Part shown: positions 1 to 8,340 of the stretch, in pieces | Numbering within the stretch: position 1 is the stretch's first letter | Layout of the letters: the number at the start of each line of letters is the position of its first letter | Assembly (NCBI GenBank): GCA_045544835.1 | Contig: JAZPZS010000121.1 | Span: 1-34,754 of the forward strand | Source: UBA1189 sp045544835 | GTDB lineage: Bacteria; Bacteroidota; Bacteroidia; Bacteroidales; Bacteroidaceae | Length of the DNA: 34,754 nt | Reading direction: 5' to 3' | Notes under the pieces: model-generated | What the model saw: the letters and a program-made list of their open reading frames with translations, nothing else | Databases searched by the model: none | Told to the model about the DNA's origin: nothing | Translations under genes and position numbers: made by a program

Positions 1-1291
1 TGAACTCCTCGTAGGTGTCTACAGCCACAGTGTGCTCGTTGCGGTAGTTGAGCGCCTTCTGGTAGATATTTTCCTGTATCTCGTCGAGCAGGCTAACTAC
101 GTATTCCTCGATGCCGTCGCATGAGCGGGTCTCCTTCTCCAGTGTGTCGCGGCGCATCACCTCCATGGTGTTGTTCTCAAGGTCACGGCCACCCATCACG
201 AGGCGCACGGGAACACCCTTGAGCTCATAGTCGGCAAACTTGAAGCCCGGACGCTTGTTGTCGGCATTGTCGTATTTCACGCTGATGCCCATAGAGCGGA
301 GCTTTGAAGCAATGCCCTCTACCTTGGCGTCGATGGCCTTCAACTGCTCCTCATTCTTATATATAGGTACGATGACCACCTGGATAGGAGCGAGTTTCGG
401 AGGCAACACCAGACCGTTGTCGTCAGAGTGAGCCATGATGAGCGCACCCATCAAACGGGTCGATACGCCCCACGAGGTAGCCCATACGTACTGCATGTTG
501 TTCTCCTTGTCCACATACTGCACATCGAAAGCCTTGGCGAAGTTCTGTCCGAGGAAGTGCGACGTACCGCTCTGCAGTGCCTTACCGTCCTGCATCAATG
601 CCTCGATGGTATAGGTGTCGAGCGCACCGGCAAAACGCTCGTTGGCACTCTTCACGCCCTTCACAACAGGCACAGCCATATACTTTTCGGCAAAATCGCC
701 GTAGAGGTTAATCATGCGCATTGCCTCCTCCTCGGCCTCCTCGCGTGTAGCGTGAGCAGTGTGGCCCTCCTGCCAAAGGAACTCGGCGGTACGGAGGAAC
801 AGGCGGGTACGCATCTCCCAGCGCATCACGTTGGCCCACTGATTGCACAGGATAGGCAGGTCACGGTATGAATGAATCCAATTCTTATAGGTACTCCAGA
901 TGATAGTCTCCGAGGTCGGACGAATGATGAGCTCCTCCTCAAGACGCGCTGCGGGGTCTACGACAACGCCGCTACCATCCTCGGCATTCTTCAGTCGATA
1001 GTGAGTCACCACGGCACACTCCTTGGCGAATCCCTCCACATGCTCGGCCTCACGTGAGAGATACGACTTCGGAATCAGCAAGGGGAAATAGGCGTTCACG
1101 TGGCCTGTAGCCTTGAACATATCATCCAGCTGACGTTGTATCTTCTCCCAAATAGCATAGCCGTAGGGCTTGATTACCATACAGCCACGCACTGCCGACT
1201 GCTCGGCAAGGTCGGCCTTTACGACCAAGTCGTTGTACCACTGCGAGTAGTTCTCACTACGTTTGGTAAGTTCTTTCAGTTCTTTTGCCAT
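1..1291 (-). CDS. proS: Prolyl-tRNA synthetase, C-terminus cut off by window edge
   Basis: Charges tRNA-Pro with proline in the cytoplasm (class II aminoacyl-tRNA synthetase). Translating the minus strand from the ATG at 1291-1289 gives about 430 open codons beginning MAKELKELTKRSENYSQWYN. Class II motif 2 is visible (VMRWEMRTRLFLRTAEFLWQ), as is the motif 3 type glycine-rich region before the anticodon-binding domain (ATSWGVSTRLMGALIMAHSD). The anticodon-binding domain follows (LAPIQVVIVPIY). The N-terminus resembles the shorter archaeal/eukaryotic-type ProRS common in Bacteroidetes, which is about 490-500 residues, so roughly the last 60-70 residues lie outside the window. A TAnnTTTG promoter element sits about 75 nt upstream. 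The plus-strand open frames across this region are antisense shadows. Confidence 0.95.
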   Translation of the reverse strand, partial: MAKELKELTKRSENYSQWYNDLVVKADLAEQSAVRGCMVIKPYGYAIWEKIQRQLDDMFKATGHVNAYFPLLIPKSYLSREAEHVEGFAKECAVVTHYRLKNAEDGSGVVVDPAARLEEELIIRPTSETIIWSTYKNWIHSYRDLPILCNQWANVMRWEMRTRLFLRTAEFLWQEGHTAHATREEAEEEAMRMINLYGDFAEKYMAVPVVKGVKSANERFAGALDTYTIEALMQDGKALQSGTSHFLGQNFAKAFDVQYVDKENNMQYVWATSWGVSTRLMGALIMAHSDDNGLVLPPKLAPIQVVIVPIYKNEEQLKAIDAKVEGIASKLRSMGISVKYDNADNKRPGFKFADYELKGVPVRLVMGGRDLENNTMEVMRRDTLEKETRSCDGIEEYVVSLLDEIQENIYQKALNYRNEHTVAVDTYEEF

Positions 1292-1366
1292 ATATCCAAA
1301 ATCTTAAATTATACGTTTACATTGCGTACCAAGAGCCACGCCGCCCCACTCCACGCATTTGGAGTG

Positions 1367-1374
1367 CAAAATTA
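1367..1374 (-). promoter_or_regulatory. Bacteroidetes -7 element for proS
   Basis: The minus strand reads TAATTTTG, an exact match to the Bacteroidetes -7 consensus TAnnTTTG, about 75 nt before the proS start. No convincing -33 TTTG was found. Confidence 0.5.
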
Positions 1375-1437
1375 CATTTTTTTCATCGTTCTTCCCTCCT
1401 TTTTCTCAGAAAATATGGTAGTATCTCTTTTTTTTAT

Positions 1438-1445
1438 TATTTTCG
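1438..1445 (+). promoter_or_regulatory. Probable -7 element for the OmpA-family gene
   Basis: TATTTTCG is one base away from TAnnTTTG and lies about 50 nt before the ATG at 1496, inside the AT-rich 204-bp divergent region shared with proS. The -33 element is unclear. Confidence 0.4.
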
Positions 1446-1495
1446 CAACCAATTTAGTCATTTATCCATTATTAACATTAAAAGAAACATCAAGC

Positions 1496-2176
1496 ATGAA
1501 AGTTAAAGTTTTGTCATTGAGCCTGTGCGCAGCATTGCTCCTCAGCTCTTGCGGCAGTTGGAAGAACACAGGTATCGGCAGTGCTATTGGTACGGCAGCA
1601 GGAGCCGCCATCGGTTTGGGTATCGGTCATTTGGCTGGAAACAAGGCTGTAGGTACAGCAGTGGGAGCTGCAGTAGGTGCTAGCGCAGGTGCCCTCATCG
1701 GCCACAAGATGGACAAGGCTGCTGAAGCGGCCAAGCAGGTAGAAGGTGCTCAAGTAGAAGAGGTAACCGATGCCAATAACTTGCCCGCAGTAAAGGTTAC
1801 CTTCGACTCAGGCATCCTTTTTGGCTTCAACAGCACCAAGCTGAGCGATGAGGCCAAAGCCAACCTCACCCAGTTTGCCGAAGTGTTGAAGAGTACTCCC
1901 GATGCCGACGTTACTATCCTCGGTCACACCGATAACGTTGGCACTGAAAAAGCCAACCAATCGGTATCTGAGAAGCGTGCCAAGGCAGTTGCCAAGCATC
2001 TGGAAGCACAAGGCGTAGAGAGCAAGCAGATCAAGGAGGTATTAGGTATGAGCTTCAATCAGCCCGTCGCCTCCAACGACACCGAAGAGGGTCGTGCCCA
2101 GAACCGCCGTGTTGAGGTATTCATGTATGCCAGCCAGGCGATGATCGAAGCAGCCGAGGCAGAGGCCACAAACTAA
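1496..2176 (+). CDS. OmpA-family peptidoglycan-binding lipoprotein with glycine-zipper segment
   Basis: 226 residues. The N-terminus is a lipoprotein signal (lipobox LLSSC, lipidated Cys about residue 19). Residues about 25-70 are a Gly/Ala-rich repeated segment (IGTAAGAAIGLGIGHLAG, VGTAVGAAVGASAGALIG), typical of a YiaD/glycine-zipper region. Residues about 105-215 are an OmpA C-terminal domain (FGFNSTKLSDEAKANL, ILGHTDNVGTEKANQ, SEKRAKAVAKHL, GRAQNRRVEVFM) that would bind diaminopimelate in peptidoglycan. The likely role is tethering the outer membrane to the wall. I chose the ATG at 1496 because it starts a clean signal peptide. The open frame extends upstream, but that part would be translated from the antisense of proS. 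A strong terminator follows, so it is probably monocistronic. Confidence 0.9.
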   Translation: MKVKVLSLSLCAALLLSSCGSWKNTGIGSAIGTAAGAAIGLGIGHLAGNKAVGTAVGAAVGASAGALIGHKMDKAAEAAKQVEGAQVEEVTDANNLPAVKVTFDSGILFGFNSTKLSDEAKANLTQFAEVLKSTPDADVTILGHTDNVGTEKANQSVSEKRAKAVAKHLEAQGVESKQIKEVLGMSFNQPVASNDTEEGRAQNRRVEVFMYASQAMIEAAEAEATN

Positions 2177-2204
2177 TGCAGAATATTCAAAAATCAACCA
2201 CAAG

Positions 2205-2231
2205 ATACCCGGCCTTATGGTCGGGTATTTT
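2205..2231 (+). terminator. Rho-independent terminator after the OmpA-family gene
   Basis: Ten-bp stem (ATACCCGGCC / GGTCGGGTAT, one G-U pair), loop TTAT, then a T-run, starting 29 nt after the stop codon. Confidence 0.85.
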
Positions 2232-2256
2232 AAAACCTTCACAAAAAGACCGAACT

Positions 2257-2544
2257 ATGAATATCGACGGACTTATCATCGGCGCCGCAACATTTCTCAC
2301 CATTGGTGTGTTTCACCCTATAGTCATCAAAGCCGAGTACTACCTCGGAGTCAAGTGTTGGTGGGTATTTCTCATGACTGGCATACTCGGAGTAATCGGC
2401 TCGCTGCTTGTCGAAAGCTCGCTATTCTCTACCCTGCTCGGCGTTTTTGCCTTCTCCTCTTTCTGGAGCATCAAAGAATTGTTTGAGCAACGCGAACGAG
2501 TACGCAGAGGCTGGTTCCCCAAGAACCCCAAGCGAAAGAGCTGA
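2257..2544 (+). CDS. DUF4491-like small membrane protein
   Basis: 95 residues starting MNIDGLIIGAATFLTIGVFHP. Three hydrophobic segments are visible: about 4-24, about 33-53 (VFLMTGILGVIGSLLV) and about 55-72. A short basic tail follows the motif SFWSIKELFEQRERVRRGWFPKNP. The overall pattern matches the DUF4491 family of about 95-100 residue proteins from Bacteroidetes and Firmicutes, whose function is not known. The ATG at 2257 follows the terminator by 25 nt and begins the first membrane segment directly. The longer in-frame start at 2176 would cross the terminator. Membership is from memory of the family pattern. Confidence 0.8.
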   Translation: MNIDGLIIGAATFLTIGVFHPIVIKAEYYLGVKCWWVFLMTGILGVIGSLLVESSLFSTLLGVFAFSSFWSIKELFEQRERVRRGWFPKNPKRKS

Positions 2545-2673
2545 TAGACGATGGTTGATGGTTGATGGACGATGGTTGATGGATGACGGATGATGGAAAA
2601 CTTTCAACTTTCAACCATAAGCCCTCAACCATAAACCATAAACCCTCAACCATAAACCCTCAACCATAAACCC
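2545..2673 (+). repeat. Short-period repeats (GATGGTTGATGG / CCATAAACCCTCAA)
   Basis: The left half repeats GATGGTTGATGGaC. The right half repeats AACCATAAACCCTCAACCATAA with about 14-15 nt spacing. The halves are roughly complementary (GGTTGATGG against CAACCATAA), so the spacer may fold back. No gene or clear promoter is visible. The run ends directly at the start codon of the ZIP gene. Confidence 0.8.
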
Positions 2674-3459
2674 ATGTCTCCCCTCACCATCATCGGATTC
2701 ACCATCATCTTCCTGGCCACCACTGCCGGTTCGGCCCTAGTCTACTGCTTTCGTGGCGACATCTCCAAGCGTACCAATTCCATCCTCCTCGGCTTTGCTG
2801 CCGGAGTGATGATCGCCGCCTCCGTTTGGTCACTACTGCTCCCTTCAATCGGAGAGGCCGAAGCCATGTTCGGAAATTTCGCATGGCTCCCTGCTGCAAC
2901 GAGTTTCCTGCTGGGCGGACTGTTCGTCATGTTACTCGACCATATCATCCCCCACTTTCACGCCGGAACCAATCAGGAGGAGGGACCTCACTCATCGGCC
3001 CGCAAGAGCACCAAGCTCTTCCTCGCCGTCACCATCCACAATATCCCCGAAGGACTTGCCGTAGGCTTCGCCTTCGGTGCCGCAGCCATCAGTGGCGAAC
3101 CCTCGGCCTACTACGCCGCTTTGGGGCTCGCTATCGGTATGTCCATTCAGAACTTTCCCGAGGGAGCAGCCATCGCCCTGCCCATGCGCAGTGCCACACG
3201 TAGCAAGCACCGTGCATTCCTCTACGGAATGGGAAGTGGTGCCGTAGAGCCCATCGCAGCCCTCTTGGGATTCTTCCTCTCCACGGAGCTAGCCACCCTG
3301 CAGCCTTGGTTTTTGGGTTTTGCCGCTGGTGCCATGATCTTTGTCGTGGCCGAAGACCTCATCCCCGACTCCAACATCAGCGAATATCCCCACACAGGCA
3401 CCTGGGGTGTCATGAGCGGTTTTGTCATCATGATGATTCTTGATGTTGCTTTGGGATAA
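2674..3459 (+). CDS. zupT: ZIP-family divalent metal transporter
   Basis: 261 residues, about eight membrane segments. The two metal-binding helices of the ZIP family are present: HNIPEGLAVGFAFG (His about residue 122) in TM4 and NFPEGAAIALP about residue 158 in TM5. A His-containing loop (DHIIPHFHAGTNQEE, about 90-105) follows TM3. The expected substrate is zinc, possibly also iron or manganese, imported across the inner membrane. Length matches bacterial ZupT/GufA-type proteins. It ends 2 nt before the stop of the convergent permease gene, with no visible terminator between them. The gene symbol is by family, since substrate range cannot be read from sequence. Confidence 0.9.
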   Translation: MSPLTIIGFTIIFLATTAGSALVYCFRGDISKRTNSILLGFAAGVMIAASVWSLLLPSIGEAEAMFGNFAWLPAATSFLLGGLFVMLLDHIIPHFHAGTNQEEGPHSSARKSTKLFLAVTIHNIPEGLAVGFAFGAAAISGEPSAYYAALGLAIGMSIQNFPEGAAIALPMRSATRSKHRAFLYGMGSGAVEPIAALLGFFLSTELATLQPWFLGFAAGAMIFVVAEDLIPDSNISEYPHTGTWGVMSGFVIMMILDVALG

Positions 3460-3461
3460 GC

Positions 3462-4643
3462 TCACCAGCATTTCTTTAGCTTGGCACGATAAACGGCAAC
3501 AGCCAGTGCGAAGTAGACCATAGTCTGCACGAGCAGTGTCGCGACTTCTGGAAGCACATCGCAGAGCGAAGCCTCCATGGCACTCAACTTGACGTAGGCG
3601 AGGAGAGCCGGTGCGGCAGGGATGATACAGTGTACGGCACGCCAGTACCAGGGCATCAGTTCCAAGGGGAACGACACCCCCGACAGGAAGATGAGTCCTA
3701 TGGAGAAGAAGGCAATAAGGAGTATGGGAGCCTCGGGGTCGGTGTACCATCGTGACAGTGCGAGTCCTAAAAATGAGGTACTGAGGATATAAGGCACCAT
3801 CAGCACCACCAGGCTAATACCCGAAGCGGCATGTGGAATATCAAAGATCAGTGGAAGGAGGCCCGTCAGAAAAAAAGCGAACACCGCATATAGCATACTA
3901 TATGTGAGACTCTTGCCCCACACCAGTGATAGAGCTATAGACCAGCGATTACAATGCAAACGGACATAGGGGCGCAGCCTCCGTTCGCGACATTCGCTAC
4001 CCGTCATCATAGCCACGAGCATCATCAGCGTCTGAAAGATGATAATCATCAGCACCGAAGGGATGAGGTAGATGCCATACCCTTCGGTCGGATTGTATAA
4101 TGCCGTACCCTCCACCGTGACAGGACTCTGCGTAGCCACTGCCGCCAGTCCCTGCAAGGAGAGGAGCGGGAGCAATTGGGTGCGGTACTCCCCATCCATC
4201 GCCTCCATCACCTGCAGATTGGCCTTCTCCAAAGATTCGTAGTTGAGAAAGGCATCCGTAGAAGCGTAAAAGGGGTATATAGCCTGACGCCCCTCATAGA
4301 ATAGCGTCTCGAAATCATCGGGCAGATACAGAATGCCGAAGACCTCGCCTTGCGTCATCAGCAGCTTGGCTGCATCCATATCAGAGACTTCATGTGCGAC
4401 AGCAGCTTCGGGTGTAGCATCGAGCCAACGGACATATTGGCGACTGAGCGAAGAGCGTGAGTGGTCGACCACAGCCACCGGCACATCATGCACCACATTG
4501 GGGGCATACATATAATTATACAGCAGTCCATACACGAGCACGCCACCCACGAGCACCAGCAATACAGAGTAGCTGTGTCCGATGGCACGCATCTCACGCC
4601 ATGCCACCCTAAGGCATAGTGGAAGGTCACTCCAACGTATCAT
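3462..4643 (-). CDS. ABC-2 type permease (second of pair) of an efflux operon
   Basis: 393 residues. The layout is that of YhhJ/YbhR-type ABC-2 permeases. One TM lies near residues 22-42 (VLLVLVGGVLVYGLLYN). A large extracytoplasmic domain of about 130 residues follows (VVHDVPVAVVDHSRSSLSRQ). Five TMs occupy the C-terminal half (VLMIIIFQTLMMLVAMMTG, then FLSGVSFPLELMPWYW). It would form the inner-membrane export channel with its neighbour. Its start overlaps the end of the upstream permease by 17 nt, indicating translational coupling. No ATP-binding protein gene is in the cluster. Confidence 0.88.
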   Translation of the reverse strand: MIRWSDLPLCLRVAWREMRAIGHSYSVLLVLVGGVLVYGLLYNYMYAPNVVHDVPVAVVDHSRSSLSRQYVRWLDATPEAAVAHEVSDMDAAKLLMTQGEVFGILYLPDDFETLFYEGRQAIYPFYASTDAFLNYESLEKANLQVMEAMDGEYRTQLLPLLSLQGLAAVATQSPVTVEGTALYNPTEGYGIYLIPSVLMIIIFQTLMMLVAMMTGSECRERRLRPYVRLHCNRWSIALSLVWGKSLTYSMLYAVFAFFLTGLLPLIFDIPHAASGISLVVLMVPYILSTSFLGLALSRWYTDPEAPILLIAFFSIGLIFLSGVSFPLELMPWYWRAVHCIIPAAPALLAYVKLSAMEASLCDVLPEVATLLVQTMVYFALAVAVYRAKLKKCW

Positions 4644-5853
4644 AACGGCGTCGTATTAGGATTCGTCTCAAGCGAGGAAACAGCAGTAGGGCCATTAGAG
4701 GAAACAGACATAGCACTGCCAACGAGAGGTAACAGGAGGTAAAACCTCCGTCAAAATAGACCATCTGCTGCATAGCCACTGTGAAATGGCGCACGGGAAA
4801 GAGCAATGCTGCATACTGCACGATGGGAGACATAGCGGGTAGCGGGAAGGTGAGCCCCGAAAGCGTAGCACCCAGCGACCCAACCATAGAGACGATGCTG
4901 ATGACAAACGAGAGCACTGGCAGCAGCGCATAGAGTAGCACTGCCACACTCTGCGTGGCTATCACGAAGAGAACACAAAGGAGACTGAAAAGCCCCATAT
5001 CCCCAGCGATGGGGATGTTCACAAAACGGAAGAAGACCACATTGGCCAGCAAGGCCTCCGCAACAAACAGCACCGTATAGGGCAGCAGTTTGCCCATGAC
5101 AGCACGAAGGATATTACCGTCGGCTGCCTCAAGCCACGCTCTGCCAGTACCCTCCTTCCCCTCAATGCCAATGGCATAGAGCGTCACCAGCAACACCAAT
5201 ATCTGAAACATGATGTAGAAGATAGGCAGCGTGAGGTAGACGGAGTAGTTGAGCGAAGGGTTATACAGAGCATGGTCATCGCTTGTCATGGGCAGGAGGA
5301 ATGTCTCGATACCCTCCTCGGTGGCTCCCAGCGTAACAGCCTCGACCACGATAGGAGCCATGCGCACCGGCAGGAGAGCCTGCTCGAAGGCGCTCATCAC
5401 CTCGCCCCCTACAGCCAATAGGGCATAATGGTAGTAGTAGTTGAGCGTAACCCCATTACCGCGAACCATATCTGCTTCAAAGTTCGAGGGGATGGAGAGG
5501 TAGCCATATATCTCCTTGCGCTGTACCGCTGCCCGCGCTGCCATATCATCGGCATAGTGGTGCCGCACATCAAGAGTGGGCACTGCCGACACCGAGCGCA
5601 CCACCTCACGCGAAGCCGATGTATTATCGGCATCGACCACCCCAACGGGAATATGTTCCATCTGCCCTGAGCCGAAGATGGTGGCCATAAAGCCAATCAG
5701 AAACAGCGGAAGCACCACCGCTGCACCTATATATATACGGCGCGAAGTCATACGATGGAGCTCGCGAAGGAAAGGAGAGGAGGTCTCCCCCCTGCCCCTC
5801 CCAAGGAGAGGTGATTCGACCATCGCGAAAAAGTTCCTGTTGCGAAGCATCAT
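4627..5853 (-). CDS. ABC-2 type permease (first of pair) of an efflux operon
   Basis: 408 residues with the same topology as its downstream partner. A TM lies near residues 40-62 (IYIGAAVVLPLFLIGFMATIF), followed by an extracytoplasmic domain (HIPVGVVDADNTSASREVVR) and a C-terminal five-TM block ending LLFPRLRRILIRRR. The family core seems to begin at FLRELHRM (about residue 28). The 27 residues before it (FAMVESPLLGRGRGETSSP) are encoded by a CT-rich repeat like the one in the spacer just upstream, so this N-terminus may be repeat-derived. Two ATGs are adjacent (5853, 5850). It probably pairs with the 3462-4643 permease and the HlyD-type adaptor. Confidence 0.87.
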   Translation of the reverse strand: MMLRNRNFFAMVESPLLGRGRGETSSPFLRELHRMTSRRIYIGAAVVLPLFLIGFMATIFGSGQMEHIPVGVVDADNTSASREVVRSVSAVPTLDVRHHYADDMAARAAVQRKEIYGYLSIPSNFEADMVRGNGVTLNYYYHYALLAVGGEVMSAFEQALLPVRMAPIVVEAVTLGATEEGIETFLLPMTSDDHALYNPSLNYSVYLTLPIFYIMFQILVLLVTLYAIGIEGKEGTGRAWLEAADGNILRAVMGKLLPYTVLFVAEALLANVVFFRFVNIPIAGDMGLFSLLCVLFVIATQSVAVLLYALLPVLSFVISIVSMVGSLGATLSGLTFPLPAMSPIVQYAALLFPVRHFTVAMQQMVYFDGGFTSCYLSLAVLCLFPLMALLLFPRLRRILIRRRYDTLE

Positions 5854-5883
5854 TAGAATCTCTTATTATCGAACTATAGAGTT

Positions 5884-5900
5884 CCCCTCCCAAGGAGGGG
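5884..5900. repeat. Short CT/GA palindrome in the adaptor-permease spacer
   Basis: Perfect 7-bp inverted repeat (CCCCTCC, loop CAA, GGAGGGG) in the 57-nt gap between adaptor and permease. A diverged copy (CCCCTCCCAAGGAGAGG) lies at about 5795-5811 inside the permease start region. It could act as an intra-operon hairpin, but there is no T-run. Confidence 0.6.
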
Positions 5901-5910
5901 TTAGGAGAGG

Positions 5911-6897
5911 CTACTCCAACTCCAGCAATACCGTCATTCCCGGCCTCATCCCATCAACGGGTGTTGCGGGACGCAGTCGCACCTCAAAGGTGCGCATATC
6001 ATAGCTCCCAGCCTGCTTGGTCGACTTCCATGTGGCGAAGCTACCTAACGGACTGATGTAGTAAACCTCAAGCGGCACATCATTGCGAGCAAGAGCGGGC
6101 ACACGCGCCACAAAGCGCTTGCCTATACGGAAATGAGGCATCAGGTCCTCCCGCACGTTGAACACCACATAACTGTCATCGAGCACCACAAGACTCATGA
6201 TGGGTGCACCTGGAGCCACCAGTTCGCCTCGTTTAGGGTATACGTTGGCAATCTGTCCGTCAGCCGGGGCCGTCAGTTTGGCATCCACAAGTAGTGCCGC
6301 CACCTCATCGACGGTGCTTGCTGCGGCCTCCACCATGTTGCGGCTTGCCTCACGGTCCTCGCTCCTCACCCCATCGAGTGCCAAACGATACTGCTCATAG
6401 GCCGACCGTTCGGTAGCCCGGGTGGACAGCATCGCCGCTTCCGCCTCATCGTAGCGCTGGCGAGCCACCACGCTATCGCGATACAACACTCCTACGCGCT
6501 CGTAAGTCTTCTCAGCAAGGTCGGCCTGGCTCTTCGCGGCCTGCCATAGCTGATAGGCCGAGGCCACCACCTGACTGCGAGTGCCGGCATCGACCTTGCG
6601 GTTCTCCTCTTTCGTGGCCTGATGCAATGCCTCACTCTTGCGGTACTGTGCCTGCACAATGGGACTGTTGATGATCACGAGCGTATCGCCCCGACGCACG
6701 TCGTCGCCCTCGCGCACCAAGAAGGAATCAATGCGCCCCAAGAGCTTGCCGCTGATGCGCATCTCCGTAGCTTCCACCTCTCCCTGTAGGGTCAGCGAGG
6801 GTTTATGCGTCAGCAGCAATCCTGCAGCTGTGATGATGACCATCGCAGCGAGCAATGCCACGAAGGCGATAAAAAGGTATTTGCGGTTCTTTTCCAT
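5911..6897 (-). CDS. HlyD/EmrA-type periplasmic adaptor (membrane fusion protein)
   Basis: 328 residues from the ATG at 6897, with one N-terminal TM (YLFIAFVALLAAMVIITAAGLLL). A biotinyl-lipoyl half motif follows (GEVEATEMRISGKLLGRIDSFLVREGDDV), then a long Ala/Glu/Gln-rich coiled-coil hairpin (about 95-200), the second lipoyl half (LTAPADGQIANVYPKRGELVAPG) and a beta-barrel region to the C-terminus. It would bridge the inner-membrane permeases and the TolC-like channel. A GTG at 6915 gives six more residues (MFLVDD) and starts right after the tolC-like stop. I prefer the ATG because it starts MEKNRKYLF in front of the TM, but both are possible. Confidence 0.9.
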   Translation of the reverse strand: MEKNRKYLFIAFVALLAAMVIITAAGLLLTHKPSLTLQGEVEATEMRISGKLLGRIDSFLVREGDDVRRGDTLVIINSPIVQAQYRKSEALHQATKEENRKVDAGTRSQVVASAYQLWQAAKSQADLAEKTYERVGVLYRDSVVARQRYDEAEAAMLSTRATERSAYEQYRLALDGVRSEDREASRNMVEAAASTVDEVAALLVDAKLTAPADGQIANVYPKRGELVAPGAPIMSLVVLDDSYVVFNVREDLMPHFRIGKRFVARVPALARNDVPLEVYYISPLGSFATWKSTKQAGSYDMRTFEVRLRPATPVDGMRPGMTVLLELE

Positions 6898-6915
6898 ATC
6901 GTCTACTAAAAACAC

Positions 6916-8340
6916 TCACCGAATATACTCACCAAACTCTTCCGTCATGCCACACAGCGCCAGCAGATTGGCCAAACCCACATCGTAAGCATAATAGGCA
7001 GCCAAACGGGCGAGAGACACCTCTGACAAGGCATTCTCGGCATCGATTACTTCGGCTGACGTAGCCATCCCTTCAGCAAAGGCGATGCGACGCATACGCA
7101 CCAGCTCCTCATTCAGCGCAATGCTGGCGTCGAGCACCTTCACCTCATCACATGTACGCTGCAGCGTGGCATACAGTTCTGTCACGGCAACAGCCAGTTC
7201 GCTTTCGGCCTCTTCGCGACTCCATACCAACGCCTGCTTGGCAAGGCGTGTCTGGGCAATTTGGCTCTCCCGCTCCAGTCCATCGAAGAGGTTCCATGTG
7301 AAGCCCACACCGACGATAGTGCGCGGCAGCAGATTGCTAGGCAAACCATGAGTATAGAGCGTTTGCTTACCAAACAGCACCACGTCGGGCAGGTAACCGC
7401 CCTGGTCCATCCGCAGCTTGTCGCGGGCCATCAGTTCTTCCACGCGGAGCGTGCCCAATGCAGGATTGTTACAGCGCATGGCATCGGTGAATAACTGCAG
7501 TTCAGGTAGCTGCAAGTTCACAAACAGAGACGATGTAGGGGTTATCGTCAGTGCACTATCTGCCATACCCAACTGCTGCTTCAGCGATGCCTGAGCCGTT
7601 TGCGTCACGCTCCTCGCACGACTCCACTCGCGTGCTGCCTCTTCCATGTTTACCTGAGCGAACAGCCGTGCCGCCTTGTCGATCATCCCCACCGACTCGA
7701 GCCGCTGGGCATCCCGATAATGCTTCATCAGTGCCTCGTAGCGATGGTGGCACACTTGCTCGGTCTGCTGCGCCAGCACAAGTCCGTAATAGCGCTCCAC
7801 GAGCGCCACCCTCTCCGCGCCGGCCACCTGACGGCTATTGTTCCCCGCCACGTCCACCGCGCTGCGAGCCATCCTATCGGCATACCACCGCTTGCCCCCA
7901 CTGAAGGCAATCCACTCAGCCGTAATCCCCACGGAAGCGATGTTTTGAGGAAGCAAGGGAAAGGTCAGCGTGTATGCTCCAACCCTATCGAGCAATCCCG
8001 TGACGAGCTGCTCCGAGGGTAATATGCTCTGCACATACGCTTTGGCAGGGTCGGTAAACCGCGACAACGGTTGGCGCACCTCGACCTGCTCCGACAGGTG
8101 GGCATACATGCCATTAGCCTGCAGCTGTGGCCACCACAAGGCGTTGACTCTCCTCCTCTCAAAATTGGCCATTGTAACTCCAGCCTCAGCCACCTTCAAG
8201 ACATCGCTTCCATCCAGCATCAGCGCCTCGGCATCAGCATAGCCTAGCCTCACCACCTGAGCCTTGGTGCCTAGCATAGGCATTGCCACGGCACAAGTCA
8301 GCATGATAATCTGCACACGCCTTCCTACAATCGTTTTCAT
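6916..8340 (-). CDS. TolC-family outer membrane efflux channel
   Basis: 474 residues with an N-terminal signal peptide ending near TKAQ (about residue 28). The long alpha-helical repeats of the OEP/TolC fold are present: two similar halves rich in Ala, Glu, Gln and Leu, with the typical NLFDGLERESQIAQTRLAKQ segment near residue 345. It ends in FAEGMATSAEVIDAENALSEV and a short tail. It forms the trimeric outer-membrane duct of the tripartite pump encoded by this operon, of which it is the first gene. The adaptor follows at once. Substrates cannot be inferred. Confidence 0.9.
   Translation of the reverse strand: MKTIVGRRVQIIMLTCAVAMPMLGTKAQVVRLGYADAEALMLDGSDVLKVAEAGVTMANFERRRVNALWWPQLQANGMYAHLSEQVEVRQPLSRFTDPAKAYVQSILPSEQLVTGLLDRVGAYTLTFPLLPQNIASVGITAEWIAFSGGKRWYADRMARSAVDVAGNNSRQVAGAERVALVERYYGLVLAQQTEQVCHHRYEALMKHYRDAQRLESVGMIDKAARLFAQVNMEEAAREWSRARSVTQTAQASLKQQLGMADSALTITPTSSLFVNLQLPELQLFTDAMRCNNPALGTLRVEELMARDKLRMDQGGYLPDVVLFGKQTLYTHGLPSNLLPRTIVGVGFTWNLFDGLERESQIAQTRLAKQALVWSREEAESELAVAVTELYATLQRTCDEVKVLDASIALNEELVRMRRIAFAEGMATSAEVIDAENALSEVSLARLAAYYAYDVGLANLLALCGMTEEFGEYIR

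Noticed and set aside
240..1057. Several plus-strand open frames in the first kilobase
   Set aside because: They are antisense to proS, whose minus-strand translation shows clear class II synthetase motifs.
1100..1495. Upstream extension of the OmpA-family frame to 1100
   Set aside because: It runs through proS antisense and the promoter region; the lipoprotein signal starts at 1496.
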